Positions 19,231 through 27,761 of a DNA stretch of 64,000 bases are shown piece by piece; the first letter of the stretch is position 1; every line of letters begins with the position of its first letter. This DNA is from Parasphingopyxis sp. GTDB taxonomy: Bacteria > Pseudomonadota > Alphaproteobacteria > Sphingomonadales > Sphingomonadaceae. The notes below the pieces were generated by a model, which was not told where the DNA came from, did no database searches, and worked only from the letters and a program-made list of their open reading frames with translations. Where the stretch lies: NCBI RefSeq assembly GCF_028279465.1, contig NZ_JANQNS010000008.1:248001-312000 (forward strand), in the 5' to 3' direction. A program made the position numbers and the translations under genes.

Positions 19231-19908
19231 ATGGATGGAGATAATCCCCAACAGGTGTTGGAGCGTCTGGCGCGCGAGCGGGGCGACGATTATGCCGCGC
19301 TATCCCGGCTTATCGGCCGAAATGCGGCCTATATCCAGCAATTTATCAAACGTGGCACGCCGCGGCGGCTTGCCGAGGAAGATCGGCGCATTCTCGCCGA
19401 ATATTACGGCATCGACGAACAGCTGCTCGGCGCGCCGACGGGCAAGGCGTCAAGGAAAAATCCTTTTTCGGACGATAGCGCAGCGGGCAAGATGGTCGCT
19501 GTCAGCCACTATGCCGTGAACGCGTCGGCGGGCCCCGGCGCGCTGACCGGCGAAGAGGAAGAGCTGTCGCGCATCGCTTTTCCCGAGCGCTGGCTGCGCC
19601 GGTTGGCGGGTGGCGACCCGGCCCGGCTCTCGATCATCACCGTGTCCGGCGATTCGATGGAGCCGACCCTGTCGGACGGCGATGAGATTTTGGTGAGTGG
19701 TGACGATGGCGCGGACCGGTTGCGCGATGGCATCTATGTGCTGCGCGTGGACAATGCGCTGATGGTGAAGCGTATCGCCATGAACCCGGCGAACCGCCGC
19801 TTCACGATCAAGAGCGACAATGATGGCTATCCGGACTGGCCCGATTGCGATCCGGATTCGCTTGAGGTGATCGGGCGCGTGGTCTGGGCGGGGCGGCGGC
19901 TTGCCTAG
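19231..19908 (+). CDS. LexA/CI-type transcriptional repressor with S24 peptidase domain
   Basis: The 225-residue protein has an N-terminal helix-turn-helix (LSRLIGRNAAYIQQFIKRGT, about residues 24-43) and a C-terminal S24 domain. The catalytic pair is visible: Ser142 in SGDSMEPTL and Lys180 in NALMVKRIA. An Ala-Gly self-cleavage site was not clearly found; AGPGAL at about residues 97-102 is in the right region. Proteins of this plan repress stress genes and can cleave themselves under DNA damage. It is divergent from the Cro-like gene and likely binds the TTTCCTA sites between them. Confidence 0.85.
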   Translation: MDGDNPQQVLERLARERGDDYAALSRLIGRNAAYIQQFIKRGTPRRLAEEDRRILAEYYGIDEQLLGAPTGKASRKNPFSDDSAAGKMVAVSHYAVNASAGPGALTGEEEELSRIAFPERWLRRLAGGDPARLSIITVSGDSMEPTLSDGDEILVSGDDGADRLRDGIYVLRVDNALMVKRIAMNPANRRFTIKSDNDGYPDWPDCDPDSLEVIGRVVWAGRRLA

Positions 19909-19911
19909 GGC

Positions 19912-20082
19912 CTAACGGTTCAGCGCCCAAACCGCCGTTGCGGCCAGCGCACCGGCAACGATTCCGCCGATTATCCCCATTGCCGGCTCGCCGATAAGGA
20001 AACCGATACCGAGCCCCGCCAATGGTCCGATTGCGACAAATATTCCGCCGCCGAGGCGGTTTTCCCGGCTGTTGTCATTCAT
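19912..20082 (-). CDS. Small glycine-rich membrane protein
   Basis: A 56-residue protein with two hydrophobic, glycine-rich helices (GGGIFVAIGPLAGLGIGFLI and IIGGIVAGALAATAVWAL) and a charged N terminus. Gly-rich helices of this kind pack tightly, as in small membrane stress proteins, but no family was recognised. The ATG at 20082 was preferred over one 63 bases upstream, which would add a non-hydrophobic arginine-rich leader. It converges on the S24 repressor gene. Confidence 0.55.
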   Translation of the reverse strand: MNDNSRENRLGGGIFVAIGPLAGLGIGFLIGEPAMGIIGGIVAGALAATAVWALNR

Positions 20083-20230
20083 GACCGCCCTATGGCAGCG
20101 CGACCCGGCTCTGTCACCTGTTCCTATGGCTAATCCAATCTTCACTCTGTTTTTGCGCGATATATGAAAGGCTTTTCGCCTAATGGCAGATGCTCATACG
20201 CGCCCGTGATCGCTCCAGGATATGCACCAT

Positions 20231-20443
20231 ATGTACGAGAATTTTTACCTCGAAGACCGTCAGGCTGTGTTCGATGCCGCTGACCTTATCGCCGAGTTCG
20301 GCGCGCATGCGGGCATGGAAGCGGCGGCGCGCGCGTCGCGCAGCCGGGAAAAGGGCAATGTCGTGCATTTCTGCCGCTGGCGCCAGATCGAGCGGCTCGT
20401 CGATTGGATGGACAGTGCTGAGAACGAGGCCACGCGCCACTGA
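20231..20443 (+). CDS. Small conserved-looking protein of unknown function
   Basis: A 70-residue soluble protein beginning MYENFYLEDRQAVFDAADLI, with an alpha-helical, aromatic-rich sequence and one Cys in VVHFCRWRQIERLV. I recall similar short proteins in sphingomonads but no function. Two ATGs are possible: AGGA at 20217-20220 is only 1 base from the ATG at 20222 but 10 bases from the one at 20231, so the second is chosen. It stands alone between a convergent small gene and tamA. Confidence 0.55.
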   Translation: MYENFYLEDRQAVFDAADLIAEFGAHAGMEAAARASRSREKGNVVHFCRWRQIERLVDWMDSAENEATRH

Positions 20444-20529
20444 TACGGTGTGCGGTTCATCCGCCACGCCGTTGAATTTCAGCGCAATTTGATTGGCGCA
20501 TACCGGGGTTTCGCGCTACGAGCCGCTCC

Positions 20530-22560
20530 ATGACGGCCGCGACTAAATCGGGCAGGGCGTGTATCTGTTCCCTTTTCCTGCTTGGCGCGCTGGGGACACC
20601 GTGCGCACTCCATGCGCAGTCCGCGTCCGATGAAATTGCCGAAGACGTGGCGGACGAGGTCGAATCCCTTTCCACGCAAGAGCTCGAACCGCTGGAGAGC
20701 AGCGACGAGTTTCGCGCTTCGGCGCCGATGACCGAGATGACCGATTTCGGCGTCGCATGGCCCGACATGTCCGAAGTCGCCGACACCGAAACCGCGAGCA
20801 GCCGCGCGGCCGCGGCGATCGGTACCGAACAGCGCTATTCCGTCACCCTACGCGGTATCGATAACCTCGATGCAGCCGACGAAATCCGCTCGCAGTTCGA
20901 CGCGCTCTCCGTGCTGAAAGAGAATGATGGCGACACGGCCGTCGTCGCGCAGATCAATCGCCGCGCGGATATCGATCGTGATCTGCTCAACGAACTGCTG
21001 CGCTCGCACGGCTATTACGACGCTGGCGTTGCTGCCATAGTGTCCGGCGAAGCTGGCGGGGAGCGGATCGAGGTCGTCTTCGAGATCGATGCGGGGCCGC
21101 TTTACCGGTTCGACAGCGTTGAGCTGCCCGGTCTCGCGGCGGCGGGCGAGCGGACGGACGAACTGCGCGCGCAGTTCCCGGTGGAGGTCGACGATCCGGT
21201 CGACGCCACCGCGGTAACGGCCGCCGAAACCAATCTGGCGGCGGAACTGGGCAATCGCGGCTATCCCTTCGCCGAAGTCAGCGAGGAGCGAGTCGTTATC
21301 GATCATGCGAACCGCGTCGCGTCGTTGACAGTGCCGGTCGAAACGGGCGGCGAGCGCAACTATGGCGAAATCCGCGTGACCGAAGGCGAAGACGAGATTT
21401 TCGGCGCCGATCATGTCGCGACAATCGCCCGGTTCGAACCCGGCGAACTCTATTCGACCATGATGGTGGAGGATTTGCGCCGCGCGCTGATCCAGACCGG
21501 TCTGGTATCGCGGGTAGAGCTGACGCCGGTCGAGAATGCGGACCCGTTGCTGGTCGATCTCGCCGTAGCAATGCAACCAGCCCCGCCGCGCACGATTTCG
21601 GGCCAGCTCGGCTATAGCACGGGTGAGGGCGCCCGCGTCGAAGTCGGCTGGGAACATCGCAACCTGATCCGGCCCGAGGGCGCCATCAGATTGCGGGGGA
21701 TACTCGGCACCGACGAACAGTTCGCAAGCGCGAGCTTCCGGCGCAGCAATTTTCTCGCGCGCGACCAAGTCCTCACCGCTCAACTGTTCGCCGGCAACAC
21801 GAACCGCGACGCGTTTGATGCGCGCACGGCGGGCCTGACATTCGGGATCGAGCGGATATCCAATCAGCTCTGGCAGAAAAGATGGGTCTGGTCGGCTGGC
21901 CTCGAACTGATCGCATCCGACGAGCGCGATGTCGTCGGCATGGCCGGACTGCGTGCGCGCGAGACCTTTCTCATCGGCGCAATTCCGCTGAGCCTCGGCT
22001 ATGACGGCACGACGGACCTCCTCAATCCGACCGATGGTTTCCGGCTGTCCGCCTTCGTTTCGCCCGAGCTCTCGCTGCAGGATGGCACCTTCGCCTATGC
22101 GCGCGTGCAGATCGACGGCAGCGTCTATCTGCAATTGATGGATTCGACGGTACTGGCGGGCCGCGTCCGCCTCGGGGCAATTCCCGGCGCATCGACCAAC
22201 AATATCGCGCCCTCGCGGCGTTTCTATGCGGGCGGCGGCGGATCGGTGCGCGGCTATGGCTATCAATCGATCGGGCCGCGTGATGCGAATAACGATCCGA
22301 TCGGCGGGCGCAGCCTAGTCGAGCTGGCGCTGGAGGCGCGCTACCGGTTCGGCAGTTTCGGCATCGTGCCGTTTATCGACGCCGGCGCGATCTATACCGA
22401 TCTCTATCCGGACTTCAGCGATCTGCGTTTCGGCGCCGGTCTCGGTGTGCGCTATTATAGCAGTTTCGGGCCGATCCGGCTCGACGTCGGCACGCCGATC
22501 AACCCGCAGCCCGGCGATCCCGTCATCGCCATTTACATCTCGCTCGGTCAGGCTTTCTGA
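20530..22560 (+). CDS. tamA: Autotransporter assembly factor TamA (Omp85 family)
   Basis: After a signal peptide (CSLFLLGALGTPCALHAQS) the 676-residue protein has an acidic spacer, POTRA domains with INRRADIDRDLLNELLRSHGYYDAG and DRFE-type turns, then a C-terminal 16-strand barrel. The barrel includes the Omp85 motif region GGGGSVRGYGYQSIGPRD and ends in LGQAF, the terminal aromatic signal read by the BAM machine. With TamB it helps insert outer-membrane proteins or move lipids between membranes. The tamB start overlaps its stop by one base (TGATG). Confidence 0.92.
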   Translation: MTAATKSGRACICSLFLLGALGTPCALHAQSASDEIAEDVADEVESLSTQELEPLESSDEFRASAPMTEMTDFGVAWPDMSEVADTETASSRAAAAIGTEQRYSVTLRGIDNLDAADEIRSQFDALSVLKENDGDTAVVAQINRRADIDRDLLNELLRSHGYYDAGVAAIVSGEAGGERIEVVFEIDAGPLYRFDSVELPGLAAAGERTDELRAQFPVEVDDPVDATAVTAAETNLAAELGNRGYPFAEVSEERVVIDHANRVASLTVPVETGGERNYGEIRVTEGEDEIFGADHVATIARFEPGELYSTMMVEDLRRALIQTGLVSRVELTPVENADPLLVDLAVAMQPAPPRTISGQLGYSTGEGARVEVGWEHRNLIRPEGAIRLRGILGTDEQFASASFRRSNFLARDQVLTAQLFAGNTNRDAFDARTAGLTFGIERISNQLWQKRWVWSAGLELIASDERDVVGMAGLRARETFLIGAIPLSLGYDGTTDLLNPTDGFRLSAFVSPELSLQDGTFAYARVQIDGSVYLQLMDSTVLAGRVRLGAIPGASTNNIAPSRRFYAGGGGSVRGYGYQSIGPRDANNDPIGGRSLVELALEARYRFGSFGIVPFIDAGAIYTDLYPDFSDLRFGAGLGVRYYSSFGPIRLDVGTPINPQPGDPVIAIYISLGQAF

Positions 22561-25500
22561 TGGCGGAGACGGTTGTCGAGAAGGGGCAAGAGGATGTCGA
22601 TTTCATTTCGGCAACACCGCGCCGCCGCCAGATAACCCGGTGGGTGCTGCTCGGTTTCACCGGTATATTGGCGCTGCTGATCGTTACGATATTCGCGCTC
22701 GATACGCCGCCCGGTCGCAGGTTCATCATCGACCGGATCGAGGCGCTGGAACCGGCGAACGGTCTGCGCATACGGATCGGGCGGATCGACGGATCGATCT
22801 ACGGCCAGATGACGATATCCGATTTGCGGCTCTACGATCCCGACGGCCTCTTCTTTGAAGCGCCGGAGCTGGAGGTAGACTGGCAGCCGCTTATGTATCC
22901 GTTCGATAATGAGCTGCACATTCGCAGCCTGATATCGGACCTTGTCATCCTCCACCGCGCCCCGGCGCTGATTCCGCCGGAAGAAGAGCAGCCCATCCTG
23001 CCCGATTTCGACATCTATCTGGGCAATCTGGCTATCGAGCGGTTCCGTTTCGAGGAGGCGATCGCGGGGGAGCGCCAGCATATCTCGCTCGCCGCCAATG
23101 CGAATATTCAACTGGGGCGCGCGCAGATCGAAGCGCGGGCGAATGCTTTGGATGGCGGCGAGCGGCTGGAACTCCTGCTCGATGCCGAGCCCGATGGCGA
23201 CGTCTTCGATGTCGATATGCAGCTTTATGCGCCGGAAGATGGCATTCTCGCCGGGCTGACGGGGATCGAACGGTCGCTGGCCGTCGATATCGCGGGCAGC
23301 GGAACATGGCAGCGCTGGGACGGCCGCGCCCAGGTCGATAGCGGCGATGCCCGGGTGATTGATCTCAATCTCGAAGCGCGCGACGGCGATTTCCTGCTCG
23401 GCGGCGTCATGCGCTCGGCCGCGCTGTTCGATCCGGGCATCGTCCAGCGACTCACCGCGCCGGAACTGAATCTGACCGCGCGGGCGACGCTGGAAGACCG
23501 GCGCCTTGCCGGCGATTTCGATATCCGCTCTGCGGCGGCCCTGATCGAGGGGCGGGGGACGCTCGATCTGGCGGAAAACGCGTTCGACGGGTTCGTCGCC
23601 GATATCCGGCTGCTCGATCCATCGGCGCTCGTCACCGATATGCGCGGCACCGATGTTCGCATGAACTTGGGTCTGGACGGTCCGTTCGACGGCGCGCGGT
23701 TCCGTTATCAACTGACCGCGCCGCGCGCATCTATCGCGACGACCGGGTTCGAAAATTTGCGCGTGGCCGGGGAGGGGCGCTGGGGCGAACCGCCGTTCGT
23801 ATTGCCAGTCGGTGCAACGGCGAGCGCGATCACCGGACTTCCCGATACATTCTCTGAGATCGTCCGCAACGTCGCGCTCGACGGCGACTTGCTGATTACC
23901 GCCGATCAGATTGTCGGCGACGATCTGCGGTTGCGGTCCGATCGTGTCCGGGGCGACGCGTCCATCGTCTACGATCTGGCGAGCGGCGATTATGCCGCCG
24001 GATGGGATGGCGCTATCGATCGCTTCGCGCTGCCAGGCCTTGGTGTTTTCGACATTCGCACGCGGGTAGAGGTTCAGCCCGCGCCCGGCGGCGGCTTTCA
24101 GATTGCTGGGCAAGCGCGTGCCGTAACACCCACGCTCGACAACGATTTCTTCCAATCGCTAGCCGGCGGCGCGACGACGGTCGACACGGCGATCGCTTAT
24201 GGGCCGGACGGCCGTTTCAGCTTTTCGAACATGCAGGTCCGCGCGCCGGCCTTGCGGTTCGACGGCTCCGGCTATCTCGACGGCGATGGCCAGCTTTCGG
24301 TCGCGGGGTCGGGGGAGCAGACGCAATATGGGCCGGTGACGCTGACCGCCCGGGGCGAGCCATCACGGCCGCGCGTCGAACTTACGCTGGCCAGTCCGGT
24401 TCCTGCGGCGGGTATCGCCAATGTCGATGCCGTGCTCGATCCGAATGCGAATGGCTATTCCTATATGGCGCGTGGCAACTCGATGGCCGGGCCGTTTACA
24501 TCGGTTGGTCAGCTCCTGCTGCCCGCCGATGCGCCGGCGGGGGTCAATGTGGGCGAGTTGCTGGTTGCCGACACGCGGACCGAAGGACGCTTCGCTTTTC
24601 GCGATGGCGGCATTATCGGCGTGCTCGATCTCGAAGGTCCGGGCGTCACCGGCGATATAGAACTGACGATGGACGGCGGCGAGCAGCTGGTCGTCGTCGA
24701 TATCGATGCGGAAAATGCCCGGCTGGGCGGCGAAATCGACGCGACGATGCGGCGGGCGCTTCTCGATCTGCGCTGGCGTCCGCTGCGCGAGGCACCCACG
24801 CTACAGGCTGGCGTGGAGCTGACCGGCTTTCGCAGGCGCGGCATTTCCCTCGCGCGGTTCGGCGCGGCGGTCCAAATCGACAATGGCTATGGCGAGGCCG
24901 ATTTCGATGTCGGCGGCGCCCGCGGCCGCGATTTCGACTTTGAAGCGGTCGCGCAGATCGCACCGGGCCTCATTACCGTCGAAGGTGGAGGATCGTTCCG
25001 CGACGAACCGATTACCCTCACGCCGCTCGTCCTGCGCAAGGAGGAAGAGGGCTGGGTCGTCCCCGAAAGCACGATCGGCTATGCTGGCGGCGGCGCGACC
25101 GTGGCGGCGCGCTTCGGCGGTCCGGTTACCGAGGTCGAGACTACGCTGGACAGCATCCCGCTTTCGGTGGTCGATATCTTCTATCCCGAGACCGGCCTCG
25201 GCGGCATGGCGACCGGCACGCTGCGCTATCGCCAGACGGCTGACGAAGTCGTACCGACGGCCAATGCGGAGCTCCGCATCCGCAGCCTGACCCGAGAGGG
25301 TTTTGCGCTCCGGCCGCGGCCAGTTAATTTCGGCCTCAACGTGCGCGTTGAGGATGAGCGGCTGGCGACCCGCGCGATCATGGAAAGCGATGGCGAGGAA
25401 ATCCTGCGCTTCCAGTCGCGGATCGATCCGATCGCGGGCGCCGGCAATTTCGGCGACCTGCTGGCTACCGCGCCGCTGCTTGCCGAACTGCGCTATAACG

Positions 25501-26792
25501 GACCATCGGAGACGCTCTGGCAGCTAACGGGTAACGAGCTGTTCAGCCTGTCCGGCCCGTTGCTTGCGCGAATGGATATCAAGGGCACGCTCGAAACGCC
25601 GCGCATCACGGGCGCGCTGGAAACCGAAAATGCGCGTCTCGAAAGTGCGCTGACGGGGACGGTCGTCGAAGGGGTGACGACTACCGGCACCTTCCGCAAT
25701 GCGCGTCTCGAATTTGCCGAGCTTTCCGGCACGACGCCGGGCGGCGGCACGGTATCGGGCCGGGCCGCGTTCGACCTGGGCCTCGCCACGGGCTTCGGCA
25801 TGGACATCGATTTGCGAGCGGATGAGGCCTGGCTGCTGCGCCGCGACGATATCTCCGCCCAGGTCACTGGCCCGCTCCGTATCCAGCTCCAAGTACCCGC
25901 GGGCACGGCAATCGGCACCGCCGCGGCCCGGCCTGTCGGCACGATCAGCGGCGAATTCGAGATGGTCCGCGGTGAGTTCATGCTGGGCCAAGCCGCTCCT
26001 TCCATCGTTGTCCCGCAATTGAACGTCGTCGAGGTCAACCGGCGGATCGACGATCCCGACCCCCGGGCCGAACCGATCGATTGGACGCTTGATATCGATG
26101 TGAACGCGCGCAACCGCTTCATGGCGAGGGGCCTGGGGCTGGACAGCGAATGGGACGCGGATATCGATGTGCGCGGGCCGCTCACCGAGTTCCAGATACT
26201 CGGTCAGATGAACCTCATCCGGGGCGGCTATCAATTCGCCGGCAGGCGGTTCGAACTCGAACGTGGCCGGATCGAATTCTATGGCAACCAGCCTGTCGAT
26301 CCCGTGCTCGACATTGTCGCCGAGGCGGATGTTGAGGGTCTGGAGGCTACGATCAATATCGGCGGTACGGGCTTCAGTCCCGAGATCACCTTCACCAGCG
26401 TTCCCGCGCTCGAACAGAGCGAATTGCTGAGCCGCCTGTTGTTCGGGACGTCCATTACCGATCTGTCGGCGCCCGAAGCCATTCAGCTCGGCGTAGCGCT
26501 CGCGTCATTGCAGGGCGGGGGTAACGGCCTCAATCCGATCAACGCTGTGCGCGATGCGATCGGGCTTGATCGGCTGCGCATCCTGCCGGCCGATCCCGCC
26601 GAAGATCGCGGCACGGCCGTGGCAGCCGGCTTCTATGTGACACGGCGATTGTTTGTCGAGGTGATCACGGACGGACAGGGCTATTCGGCGACGGAAACCG
26701 AATTCCGGATCACGCGCTGGCTCTCACTGCTCTCCAGCATCAGCACCGTCGGCCGCGTCGGTGGCGATATCCAGATCAGCCGGGATTATTGA
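22560..26792 (+). CDS. tamB: Translocation and assembly module protein TamB
   Basis: This 1410-residue protein has one N-terminal inner-membrane helix (VLLGFTGILALLIVTIFAL, about residues 32-50) and then a very long beta-rich periplasmic part made of repeating hydrophobic strands. The C-terminal 300 residues form the DUF490/TamB domain, with GGYQFAGRRFELERGRIEFY and the final YSATETEFRITRWLSLLSSI. It forms a groove bridging the envelope and docks on TamA in the outer membrane; roles in protein insertion and phospholipid transport are known in the AsmA-like superfamily. It is translationally coupled to tamA. Confidence 0.92.
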   Translation: MAETVVEKGQEDVDFISATPRRRQITRWVLLGFTGILALLIVTIFALDTPPGRRFIIDRIEALEPANGLRIRIGRIDGSIYGQMTISDLRLYDPDGLFFEAPELEVDWQPLMYPFDNELHIRSLISDLVILHRAPALIPPEEEQPILPDFDIYLGNLAIERFRFEEAIAGERQHISLAANANIQLGRAQIEARANALDGGERLELLLDAEPDGDVFDVDMQLYAPEDGILAGLTGIERSLAVDIAGSGTWQRWDGRAQVDSGDARVIDLNLEARDGDFLLGGVMRSAALFDPGIVQRLTAPELNLTARATLEDRRLAGDFDIRSAAALIEGRGTLDLAENAFDGFVADIRLLDPSALVTDMRGTDVRMNLGLDGPFDGARFRYQLTAPRASIATTGFENLRVAGEGRWGEPPFVLPVGATASAITGLPDTFSEIVRNVALDGDLLITADQIVGDDLRLRSDRVRGDASIVYDLASGDYAAGWDGAIDRFALPGLGVFDIRTRVEVQPAPGGGFQIAGQARAVTPTLDNDFFQSLAGGATTVDTAIAYGPDGRFSFSNMQVRAPALRFDGSGYLDGDGQLSVAGSGEQTQYGPVTLTARGEPSRPRVELTLASPVPAAGIANVDAVLDPNANGYSYMARGNSMAGPFTSVGQLLLPADAPAGVNVGELLVADTRTEGRFAFRDGGIIGVLDLEGPGVTGDIELTMDGGEQLVVVDIDAENARLGGEIDATMRRALLDLRWRPLREAPTLQAGVELTGFRRRGISLARFGAAVQIDNGYGEADFDVGGARGRDFDFEAVAQIAPGLITVEGGGSFRDEPITLTPLVLRKEEEGWVVPESTIGYAGGGATVAARFGGPVTEVETTLDSIPLSVVDIFYPETGLGGMATGTLRYRQTADEVVPTANAELRIRSLTREGFALRPRPVNFGLNVRVEDERLATRAIMESDGEEILRFQSRIDPIAGAGNFGDLLATAPLLAELRYNGPSETLWQLTGNELFSLSGPLLARMDIKGTLETPRITGALETENARLESALTGTVVEGVTTTGTFRNARLEFAELSGTTPGGGTVSGRAAFDLGLATGFGMDIDLRADEAWLLRRDDISAQVTGPLRIQLQVPAGTAIGTAAARPVGTISGEFEMVRGEFMLGQAAPSIVVPQLNVVEVNRRIDDPDPRAEPIDWTLDIDVNARNRFMARGLGLDSEWDADIDVRGPLTEFQILGQMNLIRGGYQFAGRRFELERGRIEFYGNQPVDPVLDIVAEADVEGLEATINIGGTGFSPEITFTSVPALEQSELLSRLLFGTSITDLSAPEAIQLGVALASLQGGGNGLNPINAVRDAIGLDRLRILPADPAEDRGTAVAAGFYVTRRLFVEVITDGQGYSATETEFRITRWLSLLSSISTVGRVGGDIQISRDY

Positions 26793-26914
26793 GCGCAGCG
26801 CTGTTATGATCGGCCTGTCCGCTTGACTGGTGATTCGAGATGGGTGACCATCGGGAAGTGCGGACCTCAGACAGCCGCTCGCCTGGGCATCACCGCACAA
26901 TCAGGGAGACGCCC

Positions 26915-27607
26915 ATGAAGATCGTTATTCTGCTCTACCCCAATATGACCCAGCTCGATTTTACCGGGCCGTTTGAGGTGTTCGCCGCGCTGCCCGATGC
27001 CGAGATCGATCTCGTCTGGAAAGACACTGAGCCGGTGTGCGACGTGAACGGTCTGATGATCGTGCCAAGCGCCAGCCTTACCGATGCGCCTCAGGCCGAT
27101 TTGCTGTTCGTGCCCGGCGGCTTCGGTCAGGCCGCGCTGATGGAAGATGACGAGGTGCTAGGCTGGCTGCGGCAGCAAGCCGAAGGCGCGAAATATGTCA
27201 CGTCAGTCTGCACTGGCTCGCTGGTTTTGGCCGCGGCGGGGCTGCTCGATGGTTATCGCGCAACCAGCCATTGGCACTGGATCGACCAGCTTAAACTGTT
27301 CGGCGCGGAGCCCGTCAGCGAGCGCGTGGTGATCGACCGCAACCGGATTACCGGGGCAGGCGTGTCAGCGGGTATCGATATGGCGCTCTCGCTGGTCGCT
27401 GAAGTCTATGGCGAGCCTGTCGCGCGGCTGATCCAGCTCGGTATCGAATATGACCCCGATCCGCCCTTCGACGGCGGCCATCCGAGCCGCGAGTCCGAAG
27501 AGCTGGTCGCCATGCTGACTGCGCGGCTGGCTGATATCGAAGAAGCGCGCTGGGAGGTTGCGGAGAGAGCGGCGGCTCGCATGAAGGAGCGCGAGCCGAC
27601 CGACTGA
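26915..27607 (+). CDS. DJ-1/PfpI family protein (isonitrile-hydratase-like)
   Basis: The 230-residue protein begins MKIVILLYPNMTQLDFTGPF, as in isonitrile hydratases and the N-terminal domain of GATase1-like AraC regulators. The nucleophile elbow is Cys99 in TSVCTGSLVLAAAGLL, with the HWHW motif (residues about 117-120) following. No AraC-type DNA-binding domain is attached. The start at 26915 has AGGGAG 7 bases upstream; a longer frame from 26840 is discounted. A substrate cannot be named; a protein-repair or glyoxalase-like role is another option in this superfamily. Confidence 0.82.
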   Translation: MKIVILLYPNMTQLDFTGPFEVFAALPDAEIDLVWKDTEPVCDVNGLMIVPSASLTDAPQADLLFVPGGFGQAALMEDDEVLGWLRQQAEGAKYVTSVCTGSLVLAAAGLLDGYRATSHWHWIDQLKLFGAEPVSERVVIDRNRITGAGVSAGIDMALSLVAEVYGEPVARLIQLGIEYDPDPPFDGGHPSRESEELVAMLTARLADIEEARWEVAERAAARMKEREPTD

Positions 27608-27615
27608 CCATGCGT

Positions 27616-27697
27616 CGTCATTCCAGCGGAGGCTGGAATCTCAGGCCGCAAACGCTGTGCCAAACCGCCAGAGATCCCAGCTTTCGCTGGGATGACG
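27616..27697. repeat. REP-like pair of inverted hairpins
   Basis: Two hairpins face each other. The left has CGTCA, then stem TTCCAGC with loop GGAG, then TCTC. The right, on the opposite strand, has the same CGTCA and TCTC flanks around stem TCCCAGC. One stem pair differs (T-A versus C-G) with pairing kept. The CGTCATTCC...GC form is like intergenic REP elements common in proteobacteria. It lies between convergent genes. Confidence 0.75.
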
Positions 27698-27701
27698 AAA
27701 G

Positions 27702-27735
27702 AAAAAAGGGCGACAGGATTGCTCCCGCCGCCCTT
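27702..27735 (-). terminator. Intrinsic terminator of the aldehyde dehydrogenase gene
   Basis: On the minus strand AAGGGCG pairs with CGCCCTT around an interrupted inner stem, and the hairpin is followed by six T residues. It begins 27 bases beyond the aldehyde dehydrogenase stop. Confidence 0.75.
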
Positions 27736-27761
27736 CTAACGATTGAGATAGATGCGCCCGA

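Noticed and set aside
18616-19908. Prophage remnant
   Set aside because: The repressor and Cro-like gene look phage-like, but no integrase, structural gene or flanking repeat was found.
22548-24155. 535-codon minus-strand frame inside tamB
   Set aside because: It is an antisense shadow of tamB; composition is typical of shadow frames.
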